Of a stretch of DNA of 64,000 nucleotides, positions 10,578 to 20,804 are shown piece after piece. The first letter of the stretch is position 1. Every line of letters begins with the position of its first letter. Both the position numbers and the translations under genes were made by a program. The stretch lies in contig CAICTM010000358.1 of the NCBI GenBank assembly GCA_903772945.1, positions 1 to 64,000 of the forward strand, read 5' to 3'. A model generated the notes under the pieces. That model was not told the DNA's origin. It did no database searches and was given only the letters and a program-made list of their open reading frames with translations. This stretch comes from Seminavis robusta (Eukaryota; Bacillariophyta; Bacillariophyceae; Naviculales; Naviculaceae).

Positions 10578-12438
10578 ATGTTGTGGTTATCTCATCGAAG
10601 AATCACTGTCTTTCTGGCGGTTGTCATTGGCAGTCTCATTCTGCTCCCGATTTCTATTTCGGCCCAGCAAGAAACCACGGAGAATGACGATACTAGTGGT
10701 ACACCCCATCCTCATGCCGACAGTTGTTCTTGGACAGGTGGAGCTTGTGAATGGGATTACAACATGCAAATGATGACAGCAACCTTTCTCAATGACAAGA
10801 AGGAGACATTCTATGCCTATGTGGAACCCGACGTTTCTACCTTTTACAATCAATCCGAAGGACAACTCCAACCCGTACAACCTGACTTTACCGGCATGTT
10901 TGTCAAATTCGTCAACATGGGACCCAAAATGGTACGGGTACTTTGGATTCCAAATGGAAACACCGCCAAAGATCCCTTGGAAATATGTGACATTGAACCC
11001 TTTGGATCCTGTGGAACCGCATCCTATCCCAGCCAACACTTTCAACTCGCGTGGCCGGATAACTTGGATCTCGTTCTGGAGCGATTCACCACCAAACCAG
11101 GAAAGAATGTCTACGTATACGATGCATTTCGAGGATCCTACGAAAAGGCATATCGAAAGTTAAAACCAGAAGACTTTCAACACTACATGATGCAATACAA
11201 CAATAATCTATTCAACAAACACTACAAAGAAAAAACAGGAAGAGAATGGCTCGCACTCTATGGACAAAAATTCCCACCACGATTTCACATGTGGCAAGCC
11301 GATTCCTTGGGACAGACTCATGTGGTGACCACCAAGGAAATTCACTTTGTCGAATATCCACCCGAGGAGGAACTCGCCAAGGGAGTATCGCTCTATGGAC
11401 CACGACCGGAAGAAATCACACGGAATCGCAAACATCGAGATACCCATGCCACTATGGAGTTGCACTTGACGGTGCTCTCGTGTGCGCCACGAGTCTTTGA
11501 AATCAAACATTTCTTGTCCGATTTGGAAGTCGACCACTTGTTAAAGGTCGCGGAACAAAAGAATCTCGAAACATCCACTACTCGGGCAGGGGACTATGCC
11601 AAGGTGACACAAGAGGAATCCACTCGCACATCCACCAATACGTGGATTGGACGGCACCAAGATATCATACTCGATGCCATTTATCGACGAGCCGCAGATG
11701 TCATGAAGATTGACGAACGACTCTTTCGACGACGACGCAAAACAGAAATTCCAGAATTCACAGAAAGTATGGTCGACATCTCGGAAAGCTTGCAATTGGT
11801 ACATTATGATGTCGGGCAGCAGTATGTAAGTTCAGGTAGTTTGACGTTGTCGATTGGAGGAAGTAAGTGTCTCACAGTCTCACAAAATAATAAATTCACC
11901 ACTTTGTCCATGCACTCATTCGAATCGAATCGCGCAGACACCGCATCATGTAAGTGTACAGGAGAGGACGCGTCGCTATCTCTCATGCACGGATGCATGC
12001 AGACATAGTAGTTGGATCTAACAGCACTTTCAATATGTGTTTTAGGACTTTGCAATGCCACGCCTAGTCAAGGGACAACCCTCTCGTTTTGCTACGCTCC
12101 TCCTCTACTTGAATGATGAAGGATTGCGGGGCGGTGAGACGACTTTCCCCATGTGGCGAAATGCCGAAACATCCAAACGGTTAGATGTCAAGCCAGAAAA
12201 GGGCAAAGCGCTTCTTTTCTACAATCTACTTCCAGATGGAAACTACGATGAGCTGTCCATGCACGCAGCTCGTCCCGTGCTACAGGGAGAAAAGTGGTTG
12301 GCGAATCTTTGGGTGTGGGTAAGTTACCATGGTTCTTCTTGGATGCTGACATATCTCTAGCTAGCTAGGGAAAGGATCTGACTTGAAAAGTTCTGCTCTT
12401 TCCCTCAACTGCAGGACCCAGTTCTCGCTCATGGTTAG
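10578..12438 (+). CDS. Secreted/ER prolyl 4-hydroxylase with a 12-nt microexon
   Basis: The inferred four-exon gene is 10578-11825, 11938-11949, 12046-12318, 12415-12438, giving 518 residues. An N-terminal signal peptide or anchor (residues 1-31) implies entry into the secretory pathway. The C-terminal 2-oxoglutarate/Fe(II) dioxygenase core carries QLVHYDVGQQY, then the iron motif H419-H420-D421, RFATLLLYLND, GGETTFP, distal H493 (SMHAARPV) and the 2-oxoglutarate-binding lysine K503 (GEKW), ending NLWVWDPVLAHG. Without the microexon, the exon 1-exon 3 joint would lose H419. The microexon ACACCGCATCAT is flanked by CAG and GTAAGT. Family role: hydroxylation of proline in secreted proteins. Reading through the first intron gives a truncated inactive frame ending at 12008. 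The gene is convergent with hslU. Confidence 0.88.
11938..11949 (+). other. 12-nt microexon of the prolyl 4-hydroxylase
   Basis: The sequence ACACCGCATCAT encodes Thr-Pro-His-His. It is preceded by GCGCAG and followed by GTAAGT. The flanking exons join in phase 0 on both sides, so inclusion keeps the frame and restores the conserved iron-binding His-x-Asp that is otherwise missing. Confidence 0.8.
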
Positions 12439-12782
12439 CGGGTATGGGAGAGGTGGCATCTCTGTGCCTGTCTCCACTGGCATGGTAGAGGCATCTCGCA
12501 GAGGCAATTTAGGCAAACTGAAACTTAGTGTCGTCAATTCTCCACTTGGGTGCACGTTGAAAAAGCTTGCAGAAGAAACCAAAATGACATAATATACTTG
12601 TTCGGTTATGGACGTCGTAGATCAAGCTGGCATTCTGAAACACCATGGTACAATGAACTCTACAACAGTGCAACTACCATACCGCAGAAGGAGGCGGATA
12701 TGATTTGCGGAGGCTTACGATGCTTTTTTAAATTGTCAAAACTATGATAAAGAAATGGTACCGGTAGAGTCGAGTAGCCCTC

Positions 12783-14680
12783 TTACAAGATGAAGCGCGA
12801 TAAGTCTGTCGACTTGGTGACGCCTTTCAGCCTTGCTCCCACCTTCTCTTTGTCCACAACCATTCTAGTACCCTTCATACCCTCTTCTGCTGCCTCGAAA
12901 CTGATTTCCTGCAATGGAAAGACAGAATTTGGTCAGACAGACAGTAGGAAGCTGAAACTACACGAAGCGCCATCACAAACAAACGTCGCAAATAAGAGCA
13001 CGTACCTCCATGATGCGTTCCATCACGGTGTGCAATCGGCGAGCACCTATGTTTTCCACGGATTTGTTCAATTCGGCGGCGTTCTTGGCAATTTCACGAA
13101 TTGCTTCATCCTCGAATTCGAGCTCGACGCCTTCGGTTTTGAGCAATTCAACCTGCTGGCGAATCATCTGAAATAGTAGGAACGGCACGGGACAAGAAAG
13201 AAGTGAGAGACCACGAATGCCAGGCAAGTTGCAACACCAAAAAGATATGCTTACATTGGCCACGGGTTCTGTTAGGATTTTGTAGAGGTCCTCTTCGGTC
13301 AGGCCCTTTAGCTCGACCCGAACAGGTAAACGCCCTTGCAGCTCTGGCAGCAAGTCGCTTGGCTTTACCGAGTGAAAGGCACCACTGGCGACAAAAAGGA
13401 TGTAGTCAGTTTTTATGTTTCCATGTTTTGTTGACACAGTTGTACCCTCTACTAGGGGCAACAGATCCCTTTGCACTCCTTCCGCACTAGCATCCGTGTT
13501 TCTTCCAGACGAAGCACTAGATGTACAGATCTTGTCGATTTCGTCGATAAAGACAATCCCGGTCTCCTCGACAGCCGTGATTGCTTCTTTTTTGAGGTCC
13601 ACCATTTGAAGCAGTTTCTCGCATTCCGACTCTAGTAAGACCTTTCTCGCCTCTGGCACTGGGAGTTTCTTTCGTTGCGTGATAGTTCTCTGTGAATCTG
13701 CATCTAATGTGAACTTGACTTGACGGCCTTCATCACCAATAGAAAACTCGCGACCGCTATCCGGCCCCTTGATTGGCACTTCTACCTCGACCATCATTTC
13801 ATCTAGCAGCCCTTCTTCGAGCATACTCTGGAACGACCCCTTATTCCGTGGAACTTGTTGCAGTTGCTCTTTATCCTTGTGAGTATTGTCGTTTTCATCG
13901 GACGGTGTGGAAACCGAAGAAGTAGTCGGACCAATCAGCTTTTCCAGAAGCAGTTCTTCTACTATTTCTTTGGCCCGATCCATGACCTTTTCCGTCTCCC
14001 GCTTTTTGGTTAACTGCATTGAAATATCCATAAGATCAGCAATAATCTTGTCAACATCTCGACCATGGTATCCCACTTCGGTAAACTTTGTGGCTTCCAC
14101 TTTGATAAACGGGGCATCATTCAACATGGCCATTCGTCTGGCTACCTCCGTCTTCCCACACCCTACCGCATAAATAAAAAGCGAAAATGGCAACAATAGA
14201 AGGCCCAGAAAAGATTACCAAGTGAGTCTCCATCCAACGATTCTTGTCAAACAACAATTGAGCTGGCTATCAAGCATACAGTAACGCACCTGTGGGCCCA
14301 ACCAATAGGACATTCCGTGGCATTATCTCCTTTCTCAAGTCCTCGGGTAGCTGACGCCGTCTCCAACGGTTTCTCAAAGCGATCGCGACCGCGCGCTTTG
14401 CATCTGCTTGCCCCACAACATACTTGTTTAGCTCGTCTACAATCTGGGTTGGTCGAAGATTCTCCTGCAACTCATTCTTGGGTGCACTTTCAATCTGCTC
14501 ATTGGCAGAAGCAGCAATGGAAGAGAACGGTCTTCCAGCCACGAACTTCAGTGGGGGCGAGGAGAGCAACGAGAAAGGTCTCCGAAGCCTGCGCTGGTGG
14601 ACACACGCTGACCTGAGCATCTTCATGGTGGAGGTCATCTTCACTGCACTGACAGCTTTAGTGGACTTCTCATCAAACAA
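12783..14680 (-). CDS. hslU: HslU (ClpY), ATPase of the mitochondrial HslUV protease
   Basis: Four inferred exons, in coding order: 14680-14290, 14162-13255, 13167-13006 and 12908-12783, giving 528 residues. The first exon carries an Arg-rich presequence typical of mitochondrial import, and the import signal may begin at the in-frame Met at 14638. Family marks: [20 protein letters not shown], Walker A GPTGCGKTE (split by intron 1, K134), [10 protein letters not shown], Walker B IVFIDEID (about residues 333-340), an I-domain insert between them, and the C-terminal DLSRFIL that docks into HslV. HslU unfolds proteins and feeds them to the HslV peptidase, a bacterial-type system kept in mitochondria of many protists. 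HslV is not in this window. The gene is divergent from SLBP and convergent with P4H. Confidence 0.95.
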
Positions 14681-15146
14681 AAGTGACGGCGAAACATCAG
14701 CTCAAGGGAAGAGAAGGGAGTGATGCAGTGGTGATGCTCAACCAAGGTCGAGAAGATCGCAAAGATACGCAGAGCTAACAAGCCAGCGTAGGTTGGTTGA
14801 AGCTCTGGACACAAGACCAACAACTGTATCTGCATGTACTGTACCATGGTAAGCTGTGCCTACACTGTACCGTACCCGGTTAGTACTGGTACGGTATTCA
14901 CGGTACGGTAACCATCACACTTGGGCGCCGGCGTTACATGTTACCAATTGTGACGCCGGAAAGTCGCCCGGTGCGACGCGGCAAAATCGCGCCATTTGTA
15001 AAGGATCAGCATTCAATTTTGGTGGCGTTGTTGGGCACGGGCCTCGTCAGGCAGCAATTGCGGCTTCCCGACAACTTTGATTTCTTCATTATCTCCCTAT
15101 CATTGTACTACCGATACCGTCACAACTAGCAGCAACTTTATGGACC

Positions 15147-16022
15147 ATGAGCAACATGAATACCTCAACCGAAACCAATAGAGTTGCTGACAAGAGGATT
15201 ATCCGAAAGATCAGTCCTCCTTCTGTTCGAGGCAAGAAGCGTCAAGTTCGTGGTGGCAACCAATATCGTTCCTTCAACAGCCGGAATCATGATAACAACA
15301 ATGCAGGCCTGAAGCGACAAAAGACCCACCATGAACCCATGGAATTAGACCCAATCTTTCCCAAGTTGGATCAGTGGGATCCTGTGCATGGTCGGCGAAT
15401 CCAGCAGCGTCGGAAGGCTGTCACCATTGGCAAGAACACACCTGGTTACATTGCGTATTGCAAGCAGGTTCCCAAAGAACAGCGAAAGCCTCGATCCATG
15501 GAAACTCCTCCGACTCCGGATCATACTCTGGATATACCCACCAAGCGCTGGCAGGGAATGGTGAAGGCTTGGTGAGTTGACTTTGTCTATACAAATCTGA
15601 AGCAAAAGGCGATGCATGGCAAAGACACAAAATTTTTATTATCTGGCATGCTCTGACCTTGTTCGGTTGTTGCTTCTTTGCGACTAATGTACATGTATTC
15701 CCTTATTATTAACAGGCGCCGAGCACTTCATAACTATGATCCCAAAGACCTCTTCTCCTTGCATAATAGCAGCAATGACGATACTCCTACGGCGGAGCCA
15801 AGTAAGAACGAGCAAGAGAATAGCAATGCCCAAACCCAGCAGATTGAAGATGCCATTGCCAAGGGTCTGTTGCTGGATGTGACCACTCCTCGCAAGAGCT
15901 ACAGTGACGTTGTGTTGGAATCGCCAGTGTCGGTGCTGAGCGAGGGCAGTCCTCGTCGCCTGGATGATAGCATCATGGAGGACATGGCCGGAGAGGAGAG
16001 TGATGATGATGAATTGCTCTAG
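15147..16022 (+). CDS. SLBP: Histone mRNA stem-loop binding protein
   Basis: Two exons (15147-15571, 15716-16022) join within a Trp codon, giving 243 residues. The RNA-binding domain (about residues 75-150) is clear: QWDPVHGRRIQQRRK, IGKNTPGY, a PxTPDH-type TPNK-region equivalent, and RWQGMVKAWRRALHNYDP across the splice joint. SLBP binds the 3' stem-loop of replication-dependent histone mRNAs and is needed for their processing and translation. The N-terminus is basic and the C-terminus acidic (GEESDDDELL), as is common in this family. A short overlapping ORF begins at an upstream ATG at 15140 and ends within 45 bp, and could modulate initiation. The neighbour hslU is divergent across 466 bp. 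Confidence 0.92.
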
Positions 16023-16850
16023 CTACCGGTACAGCAGCTGGCTAGATAAATTTGCAGTTGGGAGGAGGATTCGATCGCCAGCCAGCCAAAGAGAGGCAAG
16101 TATGGCAACGTTTTTGGGTGTGGCTATTTGTAAACGGATTCAAAGGTTAGGGAGAAGAGAGCAAGAGTTGGCAACTATGCCAAATCTGAAGCGTGCATTT
16201 GCTAGACAGGAATGATGCTAGCTATAAGCACACACGCAAATTGATATTACCAAGTAACAGTAGAATATGCAACCAATAATAACACAATGTTGTAATTTCA
16301 AATCTCAATTATTCCATTATAACAAACTAAATATGCCTCCTCTCTCATGTCCCATTCTGTAGTACATCGTTCTTTTTGGATTGCTCGCAAGCCAAAAGGA
16401 ATCTAGCTGGGTATCGTAGCCAACAGGGTACACAGCATCATCTAATAGCTAGAGGAGGCGGGGTCTAGATTTGGGAAGTGAAGCCGGCATAAGGCCAGGC
16501 TTAGGAAAAGAAAGGAAAAACTCAGGACGATTTTCCGTGGGATCAGGGGCGACTAGTTGTGAATTTTTGATCAAAGCAAACGCTCTCAGGGCCAGCAGAG
16601 CAAAAGACATCACGCTGAACAAGGAACGTTTTCTACAGCAGGCGCAGTCGGCTGTCTCCGTAACTGCGCTGCGCAGCATGATGTGATTGAATCGAATCAT
16701 TCGAGGAGAGCTAAACAGTTGAACTCTATGATTGCTTATACAAGAGTCCACTTTTACCAGTACAACCTTCTACGCCTCTCAAGGACAAGAGGGAACAGCG
16801 TAGATCGCCAGGTCGGTTACACATGCACGAAGGATGGCCAACTCTTTCTT
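16023..16850. other. Intergenic region between SLBP and the AKTIP-like gene (convergent 3' ends)
   Basis: A TACCGGTA palindrome directly follows the SLBP stop codon. The rest is A/T-rich and probably 3' UTR sequence. A minus-strand ORF of 100 codons at 16449-16751 has one hydrophobic patch but no recognisable motif and is not called. Confidence 0.4.
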
Positions 16851-17639
16851 TTACACTTTGCTGGCATGATCAATCATACTCAAAATGGCCGCTTTGGAGA
16901 CTTGCGCCGGGTCCTGCACATTTTGCTTCAACAGATCAATCAACACGCGATGTGCCAGCTGTTCATCCGTTACCTTGGTGGTACTTCCTGTTTCATTGAC
17001 AAAGACAGCCTTTTGCGATTCTCTGACACAGGCATCGACCCTCTTTTGATACTCGTTGGGTTCTGTTTCCATCAGAGTTTTGGCTTCTGGATTGGCCGAT
17101 GCATCTTTGACGGTTTTGGCATAGAAAATCTTTTTGAGAAAGGTGAGCACCGTGACCAAATAGTGTCGTGTAGGATCCCAGGAGGGATAGGTCGATTTGA
17201 TATCTAGCTGTCCCGTCTTGGGGTCGACGTAAGGATTAAATACATGAGACGAAAATGTAATTTCGGGCCACATGTTGGCATCGTTGTATCGCGGAGGCAA
17301 CCGCAGTTGGAACTTGAAAATGCCGTTGGTAAAGTGGCCTCGGCGGACAAAGATGATTCCAAAAAAGTGCCTCAAATCGTTCATGGAGGGGATCAAATAG
17401 ACTCCTCCGGGTGCATGGCTTTTGAGGTGTTTGTACTCAATAGTAACTTTGTAGTCACGTAGAGCTTGCTCTCGTTCTTCCTGTAATCGCAAGGACATGG
17501 GGTAAGGTACTACTTTCTGGTGCTGTTGACGACGTCGAATACTAGTGTTACGACGTCGATTATTGTTCTCAGAAGCTTTCTCAGGATAATCACGATACAG
17601 AATCGGATCCATGGTGATTGACCAGAGTGCGTTGAACAT
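16851..17639 (-). CDS. AKTIP: AKTIP/FTS-like ubiquitin E2 variant
   Basis: A single-exon ORF of 262 codons. The core (about residues 62-180) follows the UBC fold: IEYKHLKSHAPGGVYLIPS, FFGIIFVRRGHFTNGIFKF, LPPRY, then VFNPYVDPKTGQLDIKSTYPSW. The catalytic Cys region of active E2 enzymes has no Cys here, as in AKTIP (Fused Toes homologue) proteins, so no conjugating activity is expected. In animals AKTIP works with HOOK proteins and FHIP in a dynein adaptor complex; a similar trafficking role is plausible but not shown. Translation may start at the second Met (17612). A small minus-strand ORF lies directly upstream. Confidence 0.8.
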   Translation of the reverse strand: MFNALWSITMDPILYRDYPEKASENNNRRRNTSIRRRQQHQKVVPYPMSLRLQEEREQALRDYKVTIEYKHLKSHAPGGVYLIPSMNDLRHFFGIIFVRRGHFTNGIFKFQLRLPPRYNDANMWPEITFSSHVFNPYVDPKTGQLDIKSTYPSWDPTRHYLVTVLTFLKKIFYAKTVKDASANPEAKTLMETEPNEYQKRVDACVRESQKAVFVNETGSTTKVTDEQLAHRVLIDLLKQNVQDPAQVSKAAILSMIDHASKV

Positions 17640-17773
17640 GATGGAATGAATCGACTCTGGTCAACCAACATTTCTATCCAACGTTACATACAACGAAGAA
17701 AGAGACAAGGTCGACACAACCAACAACAACGAAGACACTCCGACAGCCGTGGGTAACAACGTTTCCACTCACC

Positions 17774-18082
17774 TCAGAAGCAATAGGCGAACGCGCCTTT
17801 AAGGATCCTCGCGCTCCAGGAGACTTTGCCGGTGTCTTGCTCATGGTAAAGGATGGCTTTCAATACAATAGATAGCAAGACAGGTTCTACGACGATAAAT
17901 TCCTCTTGCTCATTGTGCCGACGGCGTTGCGGTTTTGCGGTGTCTCGATCGTCCTTTCTCTTTTTCAAGTCACGTTCGGGATTAAAATTTGCAAAAAGAC
18001 GCACAACGACTCCGACTTTGAGAGAGCCGTTGGAACCGAGGATGATGCTGCTGTCGGTGCTCTCGTCATTGTGGTTTAACAT
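17774..18082 (-). CDS. Small hypothetical protein, 102 residues
   Basis: The ORF starts MLNHNDESTDSS and contains a basic KKRKDDRDTAKPQRRR stretch followed by EEFIVVEPVLLSIVLKAI. It stops just before a GAG/GTGAGT donor-like site at about 17773, so an intron could instead link it to something downstream. No family is recognised. A plus-strand ORF overlaps it but has a less protein-like composition. It may be an upstream reading frame or 5' exon of the AKTIP-like gene. Confidence 0.35.
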   Translation of the reverse strand: MLNHNDESTDSSIILGSNGSLKVGVVVRLFANFNPERDLKKRKDDRDTAKPQRRRHNEQEEFIVVEPVLLSIVLKAILYHEQDTGKVSWSARILKGAFAYCF

Positions 18083-18529
18083 GTTAGCTTATAGATGGGG
18101 TAATTTGCTTCTAATGAATGCTAATGTTGACCTCATCTACCTGACAATTCCTTTGCACGAAAAGAGCACGAGGCTTCCTTTTTATGGGAGGCACTCCGCA
18201 AAGCCAATTTTTGACCAAGGCGAAGGCTGGTATCGTTGCCTCGGATCATCAGCAGCGGGTACGAAGCTATTGGAATAAGATAGCTTTGTCAGCTATTTGG
18301 TGTGTAGTGTGTAAGTGGGTTAATGGGGAGAGGGAGGGGAGATACCGAGTTAATATCTGTGTCGGTTAGCTATAGTAGATACCCTCACTCAGTCCACTAT
18401 TTGGTACCCGTCCCTTTCTCACGTTCATGTTCTTTCCTGCCGCTTGACTGCGTAGTTTTTGGGCTCTGGCCAGCTAGTAGTGTTCTCGCTGTATAGATAA
18501 GTGTATTAGAGTGTTGGAGCAGAGCCAAC

Positions 18530-20437
18530 ATGAGTGAACATAATGAACGGAATGCTGAGATTTGGTCTACTCGGGTGCAGCGAGAGCTATTGGCCCTGAC
18601 CACGGAGAATGCACCCGAACAAGACAAGAAGGACACGCAAGGTGTCTTGCCTCCATTCATGACTGTGAAGGATCATCAGCTGGACATTGCTGCTGGAACG
18701 TGTGTCGTGTCATTTTTGGTGGAAATTGTTGGTAAGCGAAAGAAGAGGCCACCTATTTCTCCAAGAGTTACGGATGAGGAGACGCCAGCTGCCCAAGAAA
18801 CTACACCAACCGAAGGAGATAACGGAGAGGCGGATGATTCCAAGGCGGTTGTGACAATCAAGTTGGACGCCTCCTTGGTGAAAAAGGCAGATGGAACTCT
18901 AGATACTGCAGCTCCTGCATACCCATTTTTGCCTCCTCGGGCTCTCATGGCAGAAGGCGCGTCGTGCTTTCCAGAAGGTTCCACCATTCAAGATGGCGAT
19001 CCTGTTGCCATTGATTGTGACTGGACGCCTAGTCTACACTTGTCGGATGCTGTCCTCAACATTGGACTCAAAATCAAAGAAAGTATACTGCAACAAGAAC
19101 CATTCCATCCCCTCGCCGAGGTGGAAATGGACCCTATCTTGGAGGATGTCATGTCCAGTGCTCGTGCCATTGGAGAAAAGGTCGGAAGGAGCTTTCGGGG
19201 CTTTAGTTTCAAAGCGCCGGACGCAACGCAAAAGCAAAAGAAGAAAAAACCCGCAAAAAAGAAGGAAACACCTGCTGCAGCTCCTGGGGAGGTCCGCATT
19301 GGAGATGAAATCAATCTACTCGAGCCACCGTGGGTCGAATCTCAGGGAATTTATTCCTGTAAAGCAGTGCGACGCCCCGAATTTGTTGAAGCCGCCATCC
19401 AGCATGCTGCTCTCGAGAGCGGGGAACAGGTAAGGCACCAGGGGTCGTTTCGGGGGTTGGTCGACGTTGTGCGGGGCTAATGTTGAAGTTCGTTTTCAAT
19501 TCGTCTCGAACAGGCTTCGTCGGGGGCTGCTTCAATGTTCCGTAACTTAACACAATCTGCAAAGAACGTTCTTCAGGAATCGTTCATTATGATCACGGAA
19601 ACCCACATCATCGAGATGACTTCGAGCAAGCTGAACTTGAGCACGGGAAAAATCACATTTGCCATTCCCATCGAGCTCATGGCAAAGCTCAAATTCCGAA
19701 GACAAGAGTCCATTTCCTTGTTCTTCAAAACTGCTCCCAATGATCCCCTCATATACATGTGTCCTGATAGTGCCGATGCTGTACATCAAATCCAGTCTGT
19801 TTTGAAACGACATGGTGTCAAAGGCAAGCACACCAATGCGGCAGCGCATAGAGCCATCGGTGAGGCTTTGCAGTTGGTTCAGGAAATCCAAACGAAGGAA
19901 TTGGCGTTGCGGCACGATCCCACTGTGGAGCGCGTTAATGAGATTATGGATCTGTATCGCCAGGCAGCAGAGCGCTTTGAGGCAGCCGGGGATGTAAGAC
20001 ATGAGGAGGTGGTTACCCACATGCGAAAGTTTCTGGCGTTACCAGTGACAACCAGCATTCTCGATGGAAGTTACAAGAAGGAAGAGGCGAATCCCGACAA
20101 ACCCGCCAGAACTTCTTCTTCTGATATCCCCGAAGGCGAGGTATTGGAGGCTTCAAGCGTCTTGCTGAATGCCAGTGAGGAAGATGAGGCTGGCAAGGAG
20201 AGCAAAGAAGACGATAAAGACTTTGAAGCTAGCATGGAGAGCATCATGAAAGAAGCCAAGGAGGACCTGTCAAGCTTTTTGGACGACGATGTGGGTGGAA
20301 CGACTATGCCTCCAACCCCTCCAAAATCTTCAGGAAGCGATTCTGCAGACGACATTGTCGACGACGCGTTTGCAGATCTCGATGCTATGTTGAGCGAAGC
20401 TGATAAGGAGCTTGCAGAGCTTATGGGTTCTTCCTAG
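18530..20437 (+). CDS. E2-like (UBC-fold) plus PH-like domain protein
   Basis: Two exons (18530-19429, 19514-20437) give 607 residues. The N-terminal part begins IWSTRVQRELLALT, as in UBC/RWD folds, and later has YPFLPPRALMAEG, FPEGSTIQDGD and AIDCDWTPSLHLSDAVLNI. These align with the E2 series YPF.PP - HPN - CL - W.PAL.....L. Whether the Cys in AIDCDW is catalytic is unknown. A Lys-rich linker follows. Exon 2 then encodes a PH/GRAM-like fold (about residues 308-400: ESFIMITETHIIEM, KITFAIPIELMAKLKF, DPLIYMCPDSADAVHQI), a helical segment and an acidic Ser-rich tail. Function is not known. It lies head to head with the AKTIP-like E2 variant and the small ORF. Confidence 0.75.
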
Positions 20438-20804
20438 ATAAATGAACAGTACTATACAATGATCACAGAGGCTACCGGTATGTGGCCAAGGCACAGGAGT
20501 CAGGATACAACATTGTTCTGTAGTAAAGCAACTCTCATAGAACAGAAGATTGAATGAAGAAATCCTATCTAGCCAGCCATAATTTTTGGATTGCCGTATT
20601 GTATTATAGCATCGAATCACAATTCTGTAGAATCGTGGCATCAAATTGTGTAATGCTAAAGAATCGAATCTAGGTTGTCAAATCAGTAAAATAAGACCAC
20701 TGGAATGCGTAGAAGCACAGAAGTCATTCAGCTACCGTATACAGAACCACTAATACGTTTGCACTCTATTGATTGCATTTAAAACTGCCTCCGGCCAAAG
20801 GTGA
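20438..20804. other. Short intergenic region, convergent 3' ends
   Basis: No coding sequence is evident. It carries a TACCGGTA palindrome just after the upstream stop codon, and AT-rich sequence that is presumably the 3' UTRs of both neighbours. Confidence 0.4.

Noticed and set aside
9925-10773. Plus-strand 282-codon ORF over the RPC5 5' end
   Set aside because: It is the antisense of the acidic GAA/GAT-rich region of RPC5, giving meaningless FFLF/SSSS runs.
12361-12747. Small ORFs between P4H and hslU
   Set aside because: They overlap the last P4H exon or the 3' UTR and show no motif.
17853-18278. Plus-strand 141-codon ORF opposite the small hypothetical protein
   Set aside because: Low protein-like quality and no motif. 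The minus frame is slightly better but also uncertain.
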